From Halopolyspora algeriensis (GTDB taxonomy: Bacteria > Actinomycetota > Actinomycetes > Mycobacteriales > Pseudonocardiaceae): a DNA stretch of 64,000 nt. Shown here one piece after another: positions 62,756 to 64,000 of the stretch (position 1 is its first letter; each line of letters starts with the position of its first letter). The translations under genes and the position numbers were made by a program. The notes beneath the pieces were generated by a model. The model made no database searches. It saw only the letters and a list, made by a program, of their open reading frames with translations, and was not told the origin of the DNA. The DNA is taken from assembly GCF_003337235.1 (NCBI RefSeq), contig NZ_QPJC01000002.1:62001-126000 (forward strand), read 5' to 3'.

Positions 62756-63195
62756 GGGGTCGCCTCCTCGGCAGTGGTGAAGGCGGCCAGCGTCTGTTGC
62801 AGGGTGCCGGCATCGCGACGCGCCCGTCGGACTCGGAACAGGCAGAACAGTGCGGTGGCTGCCGCAGGCACGGCGAGTGAGGGCTCCACGAAAAGCAGCC
62901 CGGTGCTGATCACCGCGGCACCGACGGCCAGAATCCGCCAGCGCCGGATCGCACCACGGTGGGCGCTGCAGGAGCGAAGCAGAGTCTCGTGGTCCGGCAG
63001 CGGTGGAACCTGCGTGGGCCGCAGCCGTCGGCGTCCTTCGTGGACGGCCAGCCAGGCATTGACGCCGGCTGCCGCGGCGAACACGAGCCCCCACGTGAGG
63101 GCACCGCCGCTGAAGCGCACTGCGGCGAGAGCGATGAATCCCAGTGTCAGCAGCACGTATCGCCAACTCACCGGTATCGCGGCCGGGCTGCTCAT
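62752..63195 (-). CDS. Small integral membrane protein
   Basis: 147 residues from ATG 63195, not recognised. Four hydrophobic segments lie at about 10-28, 30-48, 87-104 and 108-122, with a basic, proline-rich cytosolic loop (EGRRRLRPTQVPPLPDHE) between the pairs and a charged C-terminus. It overlaps both neighbours by 4 bp and so is coupled to the Nramp-like transporter; it may be its accessory subunit. Confidence 0.7.
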   Translation of the reverse strand: MSSPAAIPVSWRYVLLTLGFIALAAVRFSGGALTWGLVFAAAAGVNAWLAVHEGRRRLRPTQVPPLPDHETLLRSCSAHRGAIRRWRILAVGAAVISTGLLFVEPSLAVPAAATALFCLFRVRRARRDAGTLQQTLAAFTTAEEATP

Positions 63196-64000
63196 GCGAT
63201 CACGCCCGTGTAGGACAGCAGCGCCAGGATCCCCGCGATGGCCAGGAATGCCGAACCGAGTGCGACGAACAGGCGAAGGGCCGGCCCCATTCGATAGGCC
63301 AGGGGCATGTTGACATGATCGACGTAGAGCAACCCTGCCCCGTAAAGCCCGCAGGCGAAGACGCCGCCCAGTAGTGCCGCGGGGGTGATCAGCGCGACGA
63401 AGCTGGCTCCGGAGAGGATCATCATGGCGCTGCCGAGAGCGATCCAGCCGTAGACGTAGGGCCGGATACCACGCTGACCGCGGCGGCGGATCGACGTCGA
63501 CACCGCGGCGAGGCTCTCGTAGGTTGTCCAGGTGTAGACCTCCCACAACGCGTAGACGGTGCCGAAGAGCACCATCACGATCGCCACGATGTAGAAGTAC
63601 TCGAACAGCGGTGCCACCGTCGCCAGGAACTGGCTCTGCAGGTTCAACACCTCGTTGTCCGTCGGAACCTGGTGCTGCGTACCGAGAATGGTGGCACCGT
63701 TGATCATGAAGGCGGCCGCGATGATGCCCATCGCCACGAAGGCCGCCAGCGTGTCCAGCTTCGGTGCCCGGCTCCACGCCTTGGCCTTGGCCACCTCGGC
63801 GGGCTCGCTGCTCAGCGGGATCGGCGCGTGCTGGTCCATCGAAGAGAGCCGTTGTCGGATGGCGGCGATCTCGGGATGGCCCAGCATTCCCCACCGCTTC
63901 TCGCGGAGCATGCCCGAATATCCGATGTAGTCGTACATCCCGCCCCCCAGGCCGCCCATGAACACGGCGAGTTCGACCCAGGCAGGTGTGGCCGCGATCT
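63192..64000 (-). CDS. Nramp-related membrane transporter, 5' part outside window
   Basis: At least 269 codons, open to the window edge; the frame is uninterrupted beyond a GTG at 63965 that should not be taken as the start. The C-terminal half is visible: GGGMYDYIGYSGMLREKRWG, then an amphipathic loop and four to five membrane helices (LAAFVAMGIIAAAFMINGAT, FEYFYIVAIVMVLFGTVYAL). It resembles the 53443 product in helix order and in the AFxxxGA..L then V..LG/FGTxYAL pattern. It is the first visible gene of the sugar-acid operon. Confidence 0.72.
   Translation of the reverse strand, partial: IAATPAWVELAVFMGGLGGGMYDYIGYSGMLREKRWGMLGHPEIAAIRQRLSSMDQHAPIPLSSEPAEVAKAKAWSRAPKLDTLAAFVAMGIIAAAFMINGATILGTQHQVPTDNEVLNLQSQFLATVAPLFEYFYIVAIVMVLFGTVYALWEVYTWTTYESLAAVSTSIRRRGQRGIRPYVYGWIALGSAMMILSGASFVALITPAALLGGVFACGLYGAGLLYVDHVNMPLAYRMGPALRLFVALGSAFLAIAGILALLSYTGVIA

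Overview
The window is high-GC DNA with dense, mostly 4-bp-overlapping genes, GTG and TTG starts, Tat signals and an actinobacterial gene repertoire (ROK regulators, PPOX/F420-type oxidoreductase, EboA, ThuA/PKD secreted proteins). It most resembles a filamentous actinomycete chromosome, perhaps Pseudonocardiales; the genus cannot be fixed from the sequence alone. No rRNA, tRNA, CRISPR array, transposase or phage gene was seen.

Layout. (1) 1-7734: an acyl-CoA catabolic island. A TetR regulator, a divergent MHS-type transporter and a coupled operon (acyl-CoA dehydrogenase, MaoC-SCP2-like protein, alpha/beta hydrolase, a 33-residue mini-ORF, AMP-dependent ligase, thiolase) share a 12-bp palindrome beside each promoter. 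(2) 7750-13187: housekeeping and accessory singles (macro domain, CapA-like lipoprotein, PPOX protein, 6PGDH-like oxidoreductase, zinc-ribbon miniprotein, two methyltransferases). (3) 13191-42018: about 29 kb on the minus strand devoted to sugars. A ROK regulator and a ribose-type ABC importer lead into a Gfo/Idh/MocA dehydrogenase, a Tat-exported TIM-barrel protein, two giant secreted ThuA/sorbosone-dehydrogenase proteins, a two-domain multicopper oxidase, a cupredoxin-Ig protein and a DUF1080 protein. They are followed by a seven-gene ebo-type operon (inositol-phosphate-synthase-like, EboC, a TIM barrel, EboA, EboB, EboE, EboF), another TIM barrel and xylose isomerase. (4) 42244-51474: mixed genes, including a VapB with an internally deleted VapC, a fatty-acyl ligase, a serine protease with a coupled small partner, a class V aminotransferase and an erythromycin-esterase homologue. 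(5) 51498-64000: solute symporter plus DUF3311 partner, then a long coupled operon with two Nramp-related membrane proteins around a Weimberg-like sugar-acid pathway (IlvD/Edd dehydratase, FAH-family dehydratase, 2,5-dioxovalerate-type dehydrogenase) and LutABC.

How it fits together. Regions 3 and 5 suggest a cell that oxidises sugars outside the membrane, imports the products, processes 3-keto sugars and sugar acids, and feeds 2-oxoglutarate or pyruvate into central metabolism. The ebo-type operon probably makes or exports a small metabolite.

Most notable: (a) a roughly 185-245-bp structured repeat present three times, always 8-9 nt after the stop codon of a minus-strand gene, with a compensatory stem change; (b) the ebo operon in which an inositol-phosphate synthase stands where EboD would be expected; (c) an unnamed C-terminal domain shared by three secreted proteins; (d) Nramp-like proteins lacking the DPGN metal motif inside a sugar-acid operon.
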